The position numbers and the translations under genes are program-made. A stretch of DNA of 64,000 nucleotides from Planctomycetota bacterium (GTDB taxonomy: Bacteria; Planctomycetota; UBA1135; UBA2386): positions 18,008 through 82,007 of the forward strand of contig JACKIB010000024.1 of assembly GCA_020638695.1 (NCBI GenBank). Reading direction: 5' to 3'. How positions within the stretch are numbered: position 1 is the first letter of the stretch; each line of letters begins with the position of its first letter. The notes beneath the pieces were generated by a model. The model saw only the letters and a program-made list of their open reading frames with translations, ran no database searches and was not told where the DNA came from. Below are positions 26,920 to 36,089 of the stretch, piece by piece.

Positions 26920-29016
26920 ATGCTGCGCACGTTCCTCCTCGTCCTCGCCGCGGTCACCGCGAGTTCCCCCGTCGCGGCGCAGTGCGCCAAGCCCGATGTC
27001 CCGAGTCCCGGCTTGCCCACCCAGCAGGTCCTCGACACGGTGGTCACCTACAGCGACGGCTACCGTACCAAGGTCAACCTCGTCTACCCATCCGCGCCGG
27101 TGCCGAGCTGCAAATGGCCGCTGGTCGTCGCGATTCCGGGCCTGGGTTACAGCCGGCTGGCCGATGCCGACATCGCCAAGCGCGGCTACGCGGTGGTGAG
27201 CTACGACGTCCGCGGTCAGGGTGACGCGCGGACCATGAACGCGACCAGCTCCGGGCTCGACTTCTACGGACCCGGCGAGAAGTACGACCTCGCCGAGATC
27301 GTCGCGTTCGCCCGTGCCAAGTGGAGCGGTGTGGTCAGCGCGACCCAACTCGGCGTGGTCGGCGGAAGTCAGGGCGGGATCCATGCCTGGTTCGCGGCCG
27401 CGCACAGCGAGCAGACCCTGGTGGTGGCGGGCCGGGGCACGATCCGGTTCCCGCGCGTGAAGGCCGCCGTCGCACAGGACTTCGTGCCCGATCCGCTGCT
27501 GTTCACCCACCCCAACGGTGGGACGCAGTGGGGCATGGGTTACTTGAACTTCCTGCTCGCCCCCAATCCGCCGGCGGTCTACGAGCCGCGGCACCTGAGT
27601 GACCTCGAGCGGTACTTCCTCGCCCAGGATCCGACCGGACACCGCGCCGCTCTGCTCGCCCAGCCCGGGCGCGACGTGACACGGTTGCTGAAGGACACGC
27701 AGGTGCCGACGCTGTTCGTCGGCGGCTACTACGACGAGCTCAACAGCGGGCACGGCTACTCGTTCATGGTGCGGCAGATGAACGACCGCTACATGCACGG
27801 GATTCTGTCGACGATCGGTCACGGCGCGGCGCACAACGCCGTCGAGGCCGACCTGCGGGTGGCCGCACGGGACCTGTGGCTCGACCACCACCTCTGGGAC
27901 GTGCCCAATCTGGCGTCTCGGGTGGAGCGCTGGAGTTTCGGCGTGGTACCCGCCTCGACCGCTGCCTATCTCGACCCGAGCACCCTGTGGGCGCATCGCG
28001 GCGCCGACGATCCGACGCCGACCGGGGTGTTGCGCGAGACGCATTGGCTGACCGACCGAGGCGTACTCACCACGACCGAGCCGAGCAGCGGTGTCCCGAC
28101 CGAGATCGTCCACGCGGTCGCGACGACCTTCACCCCCAAGCGCTTCCACGACGACGCGTCGCAGCGCCTCCTGCCTCAGGTACTCGCGGGCATTCCCCTG
28201 TCCGAGCGGGTTTTTCGCGCCGCGCCGCTCGCGGCCGACACCGAGCTCGACGGCGACCCGCGGGTCAGTTTCGCGGTGGTTCCCGATGCCGAGCGGTTCG
28301 TGGTCGCCGCGGTGCTGCGCGCGGTGCTACCGGGGCAGTCCGGCACCTTCATGATTGCGCACCACGGCTCGGGGGTGCTCGGGGCGACCCCGAACCAGCT
28401 GATGCGCCTCGAGTTCGACCTGTCGCCGGCGCACATCGTGCTGCCGCGCGGCACAGTGCTCGAGCTGGTGCTGCGCAACCACTGGATGGTCGAGGCACCG
28501 ATGCCCACGGCGCTGGTCGCGGCGCCCTACTTCCAGAGTTCGAAGGTGCGCGTCGAGCACGGGCGCGGCGACCTCGCCAGTTGGCTGCAGGTCCCGCGGC
28601 GTCCGCGTCCGGGGGTCGGGCTGGTCAGTCCGCGGACCACGCTCGAGGTGCGCAATCCGGTGGCCTTTCCGATGACGGTGCGCGGCCATCCGTCGCGTGC
28701 GGGCTACTCGGCGTGGACCTTCTGCAGCATGTCCGGCCACACTCCTGGCGCGGTGGTGGGCGGGGTCTCCCTGCCGCTGGTGCAGGATGCGCTGATGGGT
28801 GCGTTGATCGGGTTTTCGACCACCCAGTACTTTCCCGGGTTCGTCGGGACGCTCGACCAGAACGGGGAGCTCGGATTGGCAGTGCAGTTCCACACCATGG
28901 GGACGCTGCCCATCGAACTGATCGGCGCTCGACTGTCGTTCGCCACCCTGGTGATCGAGGCGTTTGGCCCGTTCGCCGCGGTGGCCAGTGATCCGCTGGA
29001 CCTGTACCTCCGCTGA
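26920..29016 (+). CDS. Secreted CocE/NonD-type hydrolase (peptidase S15-like)
   Basis: 698 residues. A signal peptide (4-20, VAAQ) is followed by an alpha/beta-hydrolase with Ser150 in GVVGGSQGG, a likely acid Asp272 in VGGYYDELNSG and a likely His301 in TIGHGAAHN. The beta jelly-roll expected in the X-Pro dipeptidyl-peptidase/cocaine-esterase family follows (PLAADTELDGDPRVSFAV). The last ~120 residues form an additional beta-rich module resembling planctomycete exoprotein tails. It probably hydrolyses esters, amides or peptides outside the cytoplasm. The ATG at 26920 is selected by the signal peptide. It is monocistronic. Confidence 0.88.
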   Translation: MLRTFLLVLAAVTASSPVAAQCAKPDVPSPGLPTQQVLDTVVTYSDGYRTKVNLVYPSAPVPSCKWPLVVAIPGLGYSRLADADIAKRGYAVVSYDVRGQGDARTMNATSSGLDFYGPGEKYDLAEIVAFARAKWSGVVSATQLGVVGGSQGGIHAWFAAAHSEQTLVVAGRGTIRFPRVKAAVAQDFVPDPLLFTHPNGGTQWGMGYLNFLLAPNPPAVYEPRHLSDLERYFLAQDPTGHRAALLAQPGRDVTRLLKDTQVPTLFVGGYYDELNSGHGYSFMVRQMNDRYMHGILSTIGHGAAHNAVEADLRVAARDLWLDHHLWDVPNLASRVERWSFGVVPASTAAYLDPSTLWAHRGADDPTPTGVLRETHWLTDRGVLTTTEPSSGVPTEIVHAVATTFTPKRFHDDASQRLLPQVLAGIPLSERVFRAAPLAADTELDGDPRVSFAVVPDAERFVVAAVLRAVLPGQSGTFMIAHHGSGVLGATPNQLMRLEFDLSPAHIVLPRGTVLELVLRNHWMVEAPMPTALVAAPYFQSSKVRVEHGRGDLASWLQVPRRPRPGVGLVSPRTTLEVRNPVAFPMTVRGHPSRAGYSAWTFCSMSGHTPGAVVGGVSLPLVQDALMGALIGFSTTQYFPGFVGTLDQNGELGLAVQFHTMGTLPIELIGARLSFATLVIEAFGPFAAVASDPLDLYLR

Positions 29017-29113
29017 GCCGTCGGGCCGCGGGTCGTGTTCGCACGGTGGCGGTCCGTGATACCGCCGCGGACCGGTGCGCTGGTCGAAACCCCTTTGCCC
29101 GTAGACCGCATTT

Positions 29114-29128
29114 CGCATCGACGATGCG
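29114..29128. promoter_or_regulatory. 15-bp palindrome upstream of the metal-transport operon
   Basis: CGCATCGACGATGCG is a perfect odd palindrome (7-bp arms) in the 278-bp spacer, 166 bp before the binding-protein start. It is too GC-rich for a Fur box. It may be an operator for another regulator; no regulator gene is adjacent. Confidence 0.35.
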
Positions 29129-29294
29129 GGCGTGTTGCTACGCTTGCGTGACGTTTCGAGTCGTCGACGGCGCGGCGGGCAGGGCGAACCTCCACGGCAC
29201 GCACTTCGCCAAGGAAGCGGTCATCCCACCGCTCGCCATCGGCGAACACCATCGTGCCCGCTCGTCGACCCCGCCCTCTGCTCCCCCGGACCCC

Positions 29295-30314
29295 ATGATC
29301 GACCTCCGCCCTGCCCTGTGCTCGCTCGCCGCACTGGCTCTCACCGCCTGTGGTCGGGGGCCTGACGTGCAGCTCTACGTCGCCCTCGACCAGGAACACT
29401 CCCAGGCGATGGTGCAGCGTTTCGAGGCGAAGTCGGGAATGCGGGTGAAGGCTCGCTACGACACCGAAGCGTCGAAGACCGTCGGTCTGGTCAGCGCGCT
29501 GATCGAGGAAGCACCGCGACCGCGGTGCGACGTGTTCTGGAACAACGAGCTGGCGCAGACGGTGCGGCTCGCCCAGAAGGGTGTGCTGCAGGCCTACGCC
29601 TCGCCCGCCGCCGCGGGAATCCCCGCGCGCTACCGCGATCCGAAGGCCCTGTGGCACGGGTTCGCGGCGCGGGCGCGGGTGTTCATCGTCAACACCAAGC
29701 GGATACCGGATCCAAAGGACTACCCGCGCCGGCTGCGGGATCTGATCGATCCGAAGTGGAAGGGGCAGTGCGCGATCGCGCGACCGCTCACCGGGACCAC
29801 GCTCACCCATTTCACCGCGTTGCGACTGGCGATGGGTGAGCAGAAGCTCGACGAGTTCATCGCAGCGATGCGCAGCAACGAGGTTGCGTTCCTGCAGAGC
29901 AACGGGGCGACCATGAAGGAGACCGCGTCCGGCAAGCTCGCGTTCGCGCTCACCGACACCGACGACTTTCACGTCGCGCTGCGCAAGGGCAATCCGGTGG
30001 CCGCGGTGTTCCCCGACCAGGAAGACGGAGGGCTCGGCACGATGTTGATCCCCAACTCGGTGGCGATGGTCAAGGGCGCACCGCACCCCGAGGCGGCCCG
30101 CAAACTGATCGACTTCATCCTGTCGAAGGAGGTCGAGGGACTGTTGGCCGCGGCGCGCTCCGCGCAGATCCCGCTGCGCGCCGACGTCACCGGCCCGAGC
30201 GAGGCGCAGATCCTGCGGATCGGCGCGTTCCGGCAGATGGCGTGGGAGCCGCAGGCGACGGCCGGTGCGCTGAGTGCTGCAGCAACCCACTTCGCCAAGG
30301 TATTCGGCGGCTGA
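29295..30314 (+). CDS. ABC transporter substrate-binding lipoprotein, FbpA-like
   Basis: 339 residues. The lipoprotein signal ends LALTACGRG (C19). The fold is a family 1 solute-binding protein of the Fe(III)/thiamine/aminoethylphosphonate group (VQLYVALDQEHSQAMVQRF, CDVFWNNELAQTV, IPNSVAMVKGAPHPEAARKL). The tandem tyrosines that bind iron in FbpA are not seen at the expected place, where FALTDTDDFHVAL stands instead, so the ligand may be another metal or an anion-chelated form. First gene of a five-gene operon with permease, ATPase, pentaheme cytochrome and HEAT lipoprotein. The ATG at 29295 is set by the lipoprotein signal. Confidence 0.88.
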   Translation: MIDLRPALCSLAALALTACGRGPDVQLYVALDQEHSQAMVQRFEAKSGMRVKARYDTEASKTVGLVSALIEEAPRPRCDVFWNNELAQTVRLAQKGVLQAYASPAAAGIPARYRDPKALWHGFAARARVFIVNTKRIPDPKDYPRRLRDLIDPKWKGQCAIARPLTGTTLTHFTALRLAMGEQKLDEFIAAMRSNEVAFLQSNGATMKETASGKLAFALTDTDDFHVALRKGNPVAAVFPDQEDGGLGTMLIPNSVAMVKGAPHPEAARKLIDFILSKEVEGLLAAARSAQIPLRADVTGPSEAQILRIGAFRQMAWEPQATAGALSAAATHFAKVFGG

Positions 30315-30329
30315 GCCACAGGAGCCGAC

Positions 30330-31940
30330 GTGCGCCACTTGCCCTTGAGTCTCGCCGCGACCTTCTGCGTGCTGTTCCTCGGCGCGCCGTTGCTGGTCAT
30401 GGCGTGGTCGACCGTGTTCAGTGAAGACGGGTTCACCCTGCAGGCGTACGGCCAGCTGTTGGCGGAACCGATCGACCGCTTGCAGATGCGCAACACCTTG
30501 GCGCTCGGTGCCACGTCGACCGTGATCGCGCTGCTGCTCGGCGGCGGCCACGCGTTCCTCACGCACCGCACCGACATGCCGGGTGCTGCCTGGCTCGCAC
30601 CGCTCGGCGCCGCGCCGCTGGCGATTCCGCCGATCGTCGTGGCGATGGGGTTTTCCGACCTCGGCAAGACCTGGGGATTCTCGGTGTCCGGTTTCATGAT
30701 CTGTGCGCTGCTGCTCGGCATCAGCTACGCACCGCTGGTCGCGGTGATGACGGCGCGTGGCCTGCGCAGCGTCGACGGTCGCGCGTACGAGGCGGTCTTG
30801 CTGACCCGCGGCCGCGCTCCCGCGGAGCGGATGCTCCTGCGGATGGTGCGCCCGGAGATCGCCGCCGGATGTCTGTTCGCTCTGGTGTTCGTCGTCTCGG
30901 AGCATGGCGTACCGGAGTTCCTGACCGTCAAGGGCAAGACCTGGCACACCTATGCCGAGGGGGTATTCGCCCGCTGGACCCGCCGCGCCACCGGAGTGAG
31001 CCACGCCGACCTCGTCTCGCCGATCGTGGCGGCGGTGCCGCTGCTATTGATCATCGCGGTGGCGCTGTTCTTCGCTCTGCGGTTGCGCGCCCACACCGAC
31101 CTACGCAGTGTCCGGCCGCCCCTGCCGCGCCGTTCCTTGGGTCGCTTGCGTATCCCGGCATTGCTGCTGCCGCTGGTCTACCTCGGGGCCGGGATCGGCG
31201 TGCCGCTGGTGGTGCTGTCGCGCTGGGCCGCCGGATCGACCCAGGTCGACACTCCGATGGGCTTCGCGCAGGTGCGCCACAACGTGCAGGCCGCGTTCTC
31301 CCAGGCAGGCACGGATCTCACCACCACGATCGTGGTAGCGGCGGCCACCGCCGTGCTGGTGTTGCTGATCGCCATGCCGATCGCGTTCCGTGCCGCCGGG
31401 CGCTGGCCGGTGCTCCAGCACCTGAGCGTGGTGCCGATAGCGGTGCCGGCCATCTTGCTGGGGATGGGGCTGGTGAAAGTGTGGAACAGTCCGTTGGTGG
31501 CGGACTGGCTGTACTCGTGGAGCGGCGACTTCTACGGTACGGCCGGATTGCTCACCTGTGGCTATGCCGCCCGCTTCCTGCCGTTCGGCGTTCTGGCGCT
31601 GACCCAGTCGCTCCAGCGCCAAGCGGCCAGTGTCGGGGAGGCGGCGCAGCTGTCGGCGCGCACTCCGCTGGCCCGCTTCCTGCGCATTCGGCTGCCGCTG
31701 CTGATGCCGGCGGGCTGGTCGGCGATGTGCCTGGTGTTCGTGTTGGGGTTGCGCGAACTCGACCTGGCGGTCGTGCTGCCTGCCGGCAACGAAACGGTGG
31801 TCCGTCGGCTGTCCAACGTGGTGCACTTCGGGGGCGAAGACATGGGAGGGGCGCTTGCCCTCATGTTGCTCGGCGTCGCGGTGCTGGTTCCCCTGATCGT
31901 CGTGTTGGTCACCGGCCGTCGGTTGACCTCGCTGTCCTGA
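30330..31940 (+). CDS. ABC transporter permease, FbpB/SfuB-like
   Basis: 536 residues with about 12 hydrophobic segments arranged as two fused permease halves, typical of iron(III)-type importers. Each half has an EAA-like loop (YEAVLLTRGRAPAERMLLRMVRPEI and GEAAQLSARTPLARFLRIRLPLL, each in part) that docks the ATPase. The start is a GTG at 30330 preceded by GGAG, one of the few recognisable Shine-Dalgarno sequences in the window. It begins 15 bp after the binding-protein stop. Confidence 0.93.
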   Translation: MRHLPLSLAATFCVLFLGAPLLVMAWSTVFSEDGFTLQAYGQLLAEPIDRLQMRNTLALGATSTVIALLLGGGHAFLTHRTDMPGAAWLAPLGAAPLAIPPIVVAMGFSDLGKTWGFSVSGFMICALLLGISYAPLVAVMTARGLRSVDGRAYEAVLLTRGRAPAERMLLRMVRPEIAAGCLFALVFVVSEHGVPEFLTVKGKTWHTYAEGVFARWTRRATGVSHADLVSPIVAAVPLLLIIAVALFFALRLRAHTDLRSVRPPLPRRSLGRLRIPALLLPLVYLGAGIGVPLVVLSRWAAGSTQVDTPMGFAQVRHNVQAAFSQAGTDLTTTIVVAAATAVLVLLIAMPIAFRAAGRWPVLQHLSVVPIAVPAILLGMGLVKVWNSPLVADWLYSWSGDFYGTAGLLTCGYAARFLPFGVLALTQSLQRQAASVGEAAQLSARTPLARFLRIRLPLLMPAGWSAMCLVFVLGLRELDLAVVLPAGNETVVRRLSNVVHFGGEDMGGALALMLLGVAVLVPLIVVLVTGRRLTSLS

Positions 31941-31962
31941 TGCGCCAAGACCGAATCCCGCA

Positions 31963-32991
31963 ATGAGCTCGATCGAGATCCAGAATCTGGTGGCCCGTCA
32001 CGGGTCGGGCTTCGTGCTCGGTCCCTGCGACCTGTCGCTCGCTGCGGGTAGTCGCACCGCGGTGATCGGCCCCTCGGGCTGCGGCAAGACCACACTGCTG
32101 CGCTGCATCGCCGGCCTACACCCGGGAGAGGGCCGAATCGCACTCGACGGTCAGCTGGTCAACGACCCCAAGCGCATCGTGCCGCCCAGCGCGCGGCGGA
32201 TCGGGTTCGTCTTCCAAGACGGTGGGCTGTGGCCGCACTTGTCGGTGGCCGAGCACCTGTCGTTCGCCAGCCCCGGGCTCGGCACTCAGGCCGCCGAGGA
32301 GTTGTTGGCGCAGGTCGGGTTGGCGGGCCGGAGTCGCGCGCGGCCCGGTGAACTCTCCGGAGGTGAGGCGCAACGTCTGGCCCTGGCACGCGCCCTGGCG
32401 GGTGACCCGCGGATCCTGCTGCTCGACGAGCCGCTGCACTCGGTCGACACCGCGTTGCGCGGTCAGCTCGGGGTGTTGATCCGCAAGTTGGTCGACGCCC
32501 GCGGGCTGACGTTGGTGCTGGTGACCCACGACCGAGACGAGGCGCTGGCGCTCGCCGATCAGCTGGTGATTCTGAAGTCCGGGAAAGTGCTGGAGACCGG
32601 GTCGGCGGACACGCTGTTGCAGCAGCCGCGCACCGCATTCGGTGCGGCATTCCTGGCTGGAGCGACATGTGTGCCGGTATCGGTGAACGGCGGCGCGACC
32701 GTTGCCACGCCATTCGGTCCGGTCCCCAGCCCTGCCGATCGGAGCTGCCCGCACGCGTTGGTGTTGCTGCCCGGTGAGGTGGTGGTGCGCGGCGACGGGC
32801 CGGTCGAAGCCCGGGTGCTGTCGGTGTTCGGTGCCGCGGACGGCGCCCGAGCGCTGATCGACCTCGGTGGACATGCGATGCAGGTGCCGAACGACGGCAC
32901 GCTGCGGATCGGTACGACGGTGCGCGTGGCACTGCGCGGCGCGCCGCGCGTGCTACCCATGGATCGTTCGGAACAGGAGGCAAACGCGTGA
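31963..32991 (+). CDS. ABC transporter ATP-binding protein, FbpC-like
   Basis: 342 residues. Walker A GPSGCGKTT (36-44), signature LSGGEAQRLALARAL, Walker B ILLLDEPL and the H-loop VTHDRDEA are intact. A C-terminal ~110-residue TOBE-like regulatory domain follows, as in FbpC/PotA. One unusual point is His-Ser in the D-loop (LDEPLHSVDTALR, where LSALD or LSNLD is normal). It energises the permease encoded upstream; its last bases overlap the cytochrome start (GTGA). Confidence 0.93.
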   Translation: MSSIEIQNLVARHGSGFVLGPCDLSLAAGSRTAVIGPSGCGKTTLLRCIAGLHPGEGRIALDGQLVNDPKRIVPPSARRIGFVFQDGGLWPHLSVAEHLSFASPGLGTQAAEELLAQVGLAGRSRARPGELSGGEAQRLALARALAGDPRILLLDEPLHSVDTALRGQLGVLIRKLVDARGLTLVLVTHDRDEALALADQLVILKSGKVLETGSADTLLQQPRTAFGAAFLAGATCVPVSVNGGATVATPFGPVPSPADRSCPHALVLLPGEVVVRGDGPVEARVLSVFGAADGARALIDLGGHAMQVPNDGTLRIGTTVRVALRGAPRVLPMDRSEQEANA

Positions 32992-33968
32992 ACGGTGCGG
33001 TGCGAGGTGTCGGCCTGGCGGTGATCGCCGGGGTATTCGTCGGCGGGTGGTTGTGGGTGCGTGGCGAGCCGGAGACGAACGGAACCGGCGCTGCACACGC
33101 AGCAACCGCAGGCGTCAAGGTGAAGATGTGGCAGTCGTCACAGCAGTGCAAGTCGTGCCATCAGAAGGTGTGGGACGAGTGGTACGGCTCGCACCACCAG
33201 ATCGCCTACACCAACCCGGAGGTGCGCCGGCTCAGCGAGGACTTCCGGATCAAGGACTGCCAGGCGTGCCACCTGCCGCGGCAGGTCGCGCTCACCGGCT
33301 TCGGCAAGCGTAGTCTGCCCCGGCAGACGCGGCCGAACGAGGGCGTCGACTGCATCACCTGCCACCTCGCCGCAGACGGTACGATCATGGGCAAGCGCGA
33401 CATGCCCAAGGCGCCCTGCGCGCCGAAGGCCAATGCGGACTTCGCCTCGGTCAACATGTGCGCCAGCTGTCACAACCAACATCAGACCACCGACCAGTGG
33501 CGCGCCAGCAAGTACGCCAAGGAGGGCAAGACCTGCCACGACTGTCACATGGGCAAGTTCGGCCACGGCTTCAATGCGGCTCACGACACCGCCATGTTGC
33601 GCGCTGCCGGTGAGCTGACCGTCGAGTTCGCTGCGGGCGAGCTCAAGATGACCCTGTTCAACAAGGGCGCCGGTCACAACTTCCCGACCGAGGAGCGACA
33701 CCGCGCACTGGACATAGAGTACGGCTTCCCCGACGCCAAGGGCGAGGTGGCGACCTGGCAGCGGGCGTATCGGTTCCGTCAGCCGTACCGCGACGAACCC
33801 GGCGAGAACACGCAGCTTCCGGCGATGGCGAAGAAGTCGGTCTCGGCGAAGGTTCCCGAGGGCGCCGAGCGGGCCAAGGTGCGCCTGTGGTACCGGCTCA
33901 ACCCGTTCGCCAAGAACGGCGACAAGGCCAGCACCCTGCTCGAAGAGAAGGAGATCTCGTTGCGATGA
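32988..33968 (+). CDS. Pentaheme cytochrome c, c554-like
   Basis: 326 residues. One N-terminal hydrophobic helix (6-24) serves as an export signal or membrane anchor. Five c-heme sites lie at C54-H58, C91-H95, C122-H126, C158-H162 and C183-H187, with extra histidines (GSHHQ, NQHQTTDQW) as distal ligands, the layout of the cytochrome c554 family. The C-terminal 120 residues are heme-free and beta-rich. Start GTG overlaps the ATPase stop and the end overlaps the next gene (ATGA), so it is made together with the importer. It should carry electrons in the periplasm; an iron-reductase or oxidase role coupled to uptake is inferred from context only. Confidence 0.9.
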   Translation: MNGAVRGVGLAVIAGVFVGGWLWVRGEPETNGTGAAHAATAGVKVKMWQSSQQCKSCHQKVWDEWYGSHHQIAYTNPEVRRLSEDFRIKDCQACHLPRQVALTGFGKRSLPRQTRPNEGVDCITCHLAADGTIMGKRDMPKAPCAPKANADFASVNMCASCHNQHQTTDQWRASKYAKEGKTCHDCHMGKFGHGFNAAHDTAMLRAAGELTVEFAAGELKMTLFNKGAGHNFPTEERHRALDIEYGFPDAKGEVATWQRAYRFRQPYRDEPGENTQLPAMAKKSVSAKVPEGAERAKVRLWYRLNPFAKNGDKASTLLEEKEISLR

Positions 33969-35296
33969 GCTTCCACCGCTGCGGAACCGGAACGCGCGAG
34001 ACCGGCGGCGCGGTCTCGATCGGACGGCGCAGCACACGCCGGCGAAGCGTGTTGTTGGGCATCTGCGCCGTCGCGTTCGGGTCGGTCCCCGCGTGCACCC
34101 GAAACCCGCTGCACGCCAAGGCCGCGCCGCAACCGGCGTCGGCGCCCAAGCCGCCGGCCTACACGCCACGACTGGCCGAGTTCCGGAAGCTGATGGAAGC
34201 CGAGCCCAAGCCACTCGAGGGACCTCGGCTGGGGGAGCTGCGCGACCTGATGGAGACCGCGTTCACCAGCCAGGACCAGCGGCTGCGCAAGATGGCGAAG
34301 TCCAGCCTGCTCGAAGCCGCCGAGTGCGACGCGGTGCTGGAGATGGGGTTGACCCACGAGCGGGCCGAGGTGCGCAGCAACGCGGCGTTCGAGCTAGGCA
34401 ATCGCAAGTGTCGCCGGGCCGTTCCGCTCCTGCTGCGGCGGATGAAGGACGAGACCTCCGCCGCGGAACCGCGGTTCTATCTGGCCGATGCGCTGTGTCG
34501 GCTCGACAACCTCGCTGCGCTGCCGGAGCTGCTCGAAGCGATGGAGGGCGCGCTGGCGCAGCGGGCCGCCGGGACCGCGATCACGTTGCTCGATCGCTGT
34601 GGCAGGTCGCCCGGTTCCGCGCCGACCTACGCGGCGCTGCGCGCCGGACTACGGCTGCTGTACCGCGAGTGGTGCGTGCTCGGTCGAGTGCCGGTGGTCG
34701 AACCGGTGCCGCTCGACGCAGTGGCCCGAGCTCGGTTGGGTCGCTGCTTCGTCGACATGGTCGGCAAGGAGCTGCGTCCGGTCGATGAGGCGCGCTATGT
34801 GCTGAGCCGCATGGGAGCACCGGCGGTGTCGCTGCTGGAGCGCGTGCTGGATGCCGAGGAACTCTACCTACGGCAGCACGGGCTGGAGATCCTGCGGCGC
34901 ATGGGCCTGCAGAGCAGCTCGGTTGCGTCCAAGGTCCGTCCCCTGTTGGGCGACCCCCAGCTGCGCGGCGAGGCTGCTGCGACGCTCGGCGAGATCGGCG
35001 CGATCGACGCCGTGCCGGATCTCCTGGCACTGCTCGAGGATCCGGACATCGAGGTGCAGTGTGCCGCGGCAGGGGCGTTCGGGCCGCTGGCGGCCCACGG
35101 CGCGGTGCCGCAACTGGAGGCGTTGCTGTCGCGGCAGGAGACACCGATGGACCTGCGGGTGCGCGCCGCGTTCAGTCTGGCGATGCTGCGTCCGCACGGA
35201 CCGGGGTTCCCGTTCTTGCGCGCTCGCCTCCAGCAAGGTGACTACCACGCGCCGACCGTGCGCGAATTGCTCGACCGGGTGATCGAGAGCTGGTGA
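33965..35296 (+). CDS. HEAT-repeat lipoprotein
   Basis: 443 residues. The N-terminus combines a Tat-like STRRRSVLLG motif with a lipobox-like GSVPACTR (C44), suggesting an exported, possibly folded-before-export lipoprotein. From about 90 it is a solenoid of HEAT-like pairs (AEVRSNAAFELGNRKCRRAVPLLLRRM; LRGEAAATLGEIGAIDAVPDLLALL, each in part). Such solenoids act as scaffolds. The ATG overlaps the cytochrome stop by four bases, so it probably works with that protein, perhaps holding it at the membrane. Confidence 0.82.
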   Translation: MSFHRCGTGTRETGGAVSIGRRSTRRRSVLLGICAVAFGSVPACTRNPLHAKAAPQPASAPKPPAYTPRLAEFRKLMEAEPKPLEGPRLGELRDLMETAFTSQDQRLRKMAKSSLLEAAECDAVLEMGLTHERAEVRSNAAFELGNRKCRRAVPLLLRRMKDETSAAEPRFYLADALCRLDNLAALPELLEAMEGALAQRAAGTAITLLDRCGRSPGSAPTYAALRAGLRLLYREWCVLGRVPVVEPVPLDAVARARLGRCFVDMVGKELRPVDEARYVLSRMGAPAVSLLERVLDAEELYLRQHGLEILRRMGLQSSSVASKVRPLLGDPQLRGEAAATLGEIGAIDAVPDLLALLEDPDIEVQCAAAGAFGPLAAHGAVPQLEALLSRQETPMDLRVRAAFSLAMLRPHGPGFPFLRARLQQGDYHAPTVRELLDRVIESW

Positions 35297-35322
35297 CCGC
35301 GCGGTTCGCCGCGCGGCCGCCG

Positions 35323-35643
35323 TCAGATCTTCTCGACCCGCACCGCGGTGCCGTAGGCGAGCATCTCCGAGGCCCCGGCGGCGATCGCGCTGGTCGCGAA
35401 CCGCGCCCCGACCACCGCGTCGGCGCCCAGCCCGCGCGCCTGGTCGACCATTCGATCGAGCGCCTGTTCGCGCGCCTCGGCCATCATCTTGGTGTAGTGG
35501 TGCAGCTCGGCACCCACCAGGTTGCGCAGCCACTCGGTGATGTCGGCCAACAGGTGGCGGGTGCGTATCGACGAGCCGCGGACGAGTCCGAGCACCTCGA
35601 CGATCCGATAGCCGCTCAAGTCGTCGGATGTGACCACCAGCAT
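35323..35643 (-). CDS. YbjQ/UPF0145-family protein
   Basis: 106 residues. LSGYRIVEVLGLVRGSSIRTR and ARGLGADAVVGARFATSAI, with a C-terminal YGTAVRVEKI, match the YbjQ (heavy-metal-binding-domain annotated, UPF0145) family, a small pentameric barrel of uncertain function. Start ATG shares bases with the preceding anti-sigma-like gene's stop (TGATG). It is the last gene of the sigma operon and converges on the HEAT lipoprotein gene. Confidence 0.88.
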   Translation of the reverse strand: MLVVTSDDLSGYRIVEVLGLVRGSSIRTRHLLADITEWLRNLVGAELHHYTKMMAEAREQALDRMVDQARGLGADAVVGARFATSAIAAGASEMLAYGTAVRVEKI

Positions 35644-36089
35644 CAGCGCAGCACCCCGCGGTAACGGTCGAGCCGCTGCGTGCGCAGCTTCTGCCGCAGC
35701 GTGCTGAAGAACAACATCGCCGCACCGGCCAGCGCGGTGACCGACGCCAGTTTGATCACCACCGGAAGGTCGCCGGCCAGCAGCCGGTAGATCCCGTAGC
35801 CGCCGGCGATCAGCGAGCCGAAGATCAACAGTCCCCAGCCGAGCTGCCACTCCGATCGGTTGTAGAACCCCTCCCAGAAGCGGCGGATCTCGTGGTCGGC
35901 GGGCTCGGCGACCTGCACCGCCCTGGTCAGATCGGCCAAGCAGCGGAACTCGGCGACCTCGGCGGCCAGCTTCGCATCACGAGTCAGGAGTTGCTCGAAC
36001 TCGCGACGTTCCGCCTGGGTCATCTCGTCGTCGACGTAGGCCATCAGGCGCATCTGCGTCGCGGTCAGTGGTGCGTCGGGTTCGCTCAC
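35643..36089 (-). CDS. Putative membrane anti-sigma factor
   Basis: 148 residues. The N-terminal ~60 residues (MRLMAYVDDEMTQAERREFE) match the anti-sigma/zf-HC2-like N-terminal helices, but the zinc HxxxCxxC motif is absent (a single cysteine). Two membrane segments follow at about 82-103 and 108-130, then a basic tail. The GTG start overlaps the ECF sigma stop (GTGA). The order sigma then small membrane protein with this N-terminus supports an anti-sigma role. Confidence 0.75.
   Translation of the reverse strand: MSEPDAPLTATQMRLMAYVDDEMTQAERREFEQLLTRDAKLAAEVAEFRCLADLTRAVQVAEPADHEIRRFWEGFYNRSEWQLGWGLLIFGSLIAGGYGIYRLLAGDLPVVIKLASVTALAGAAMLFFSTLRQKLRTQRLDRYRGVLR

Noticed and set aside
29017..29294. 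Fur box upstream of the iron-type importer
   Set aside because: No AT-rich 19-bp GATAATGAT-like repeat is present; only a GC-containing palindrome of other type.
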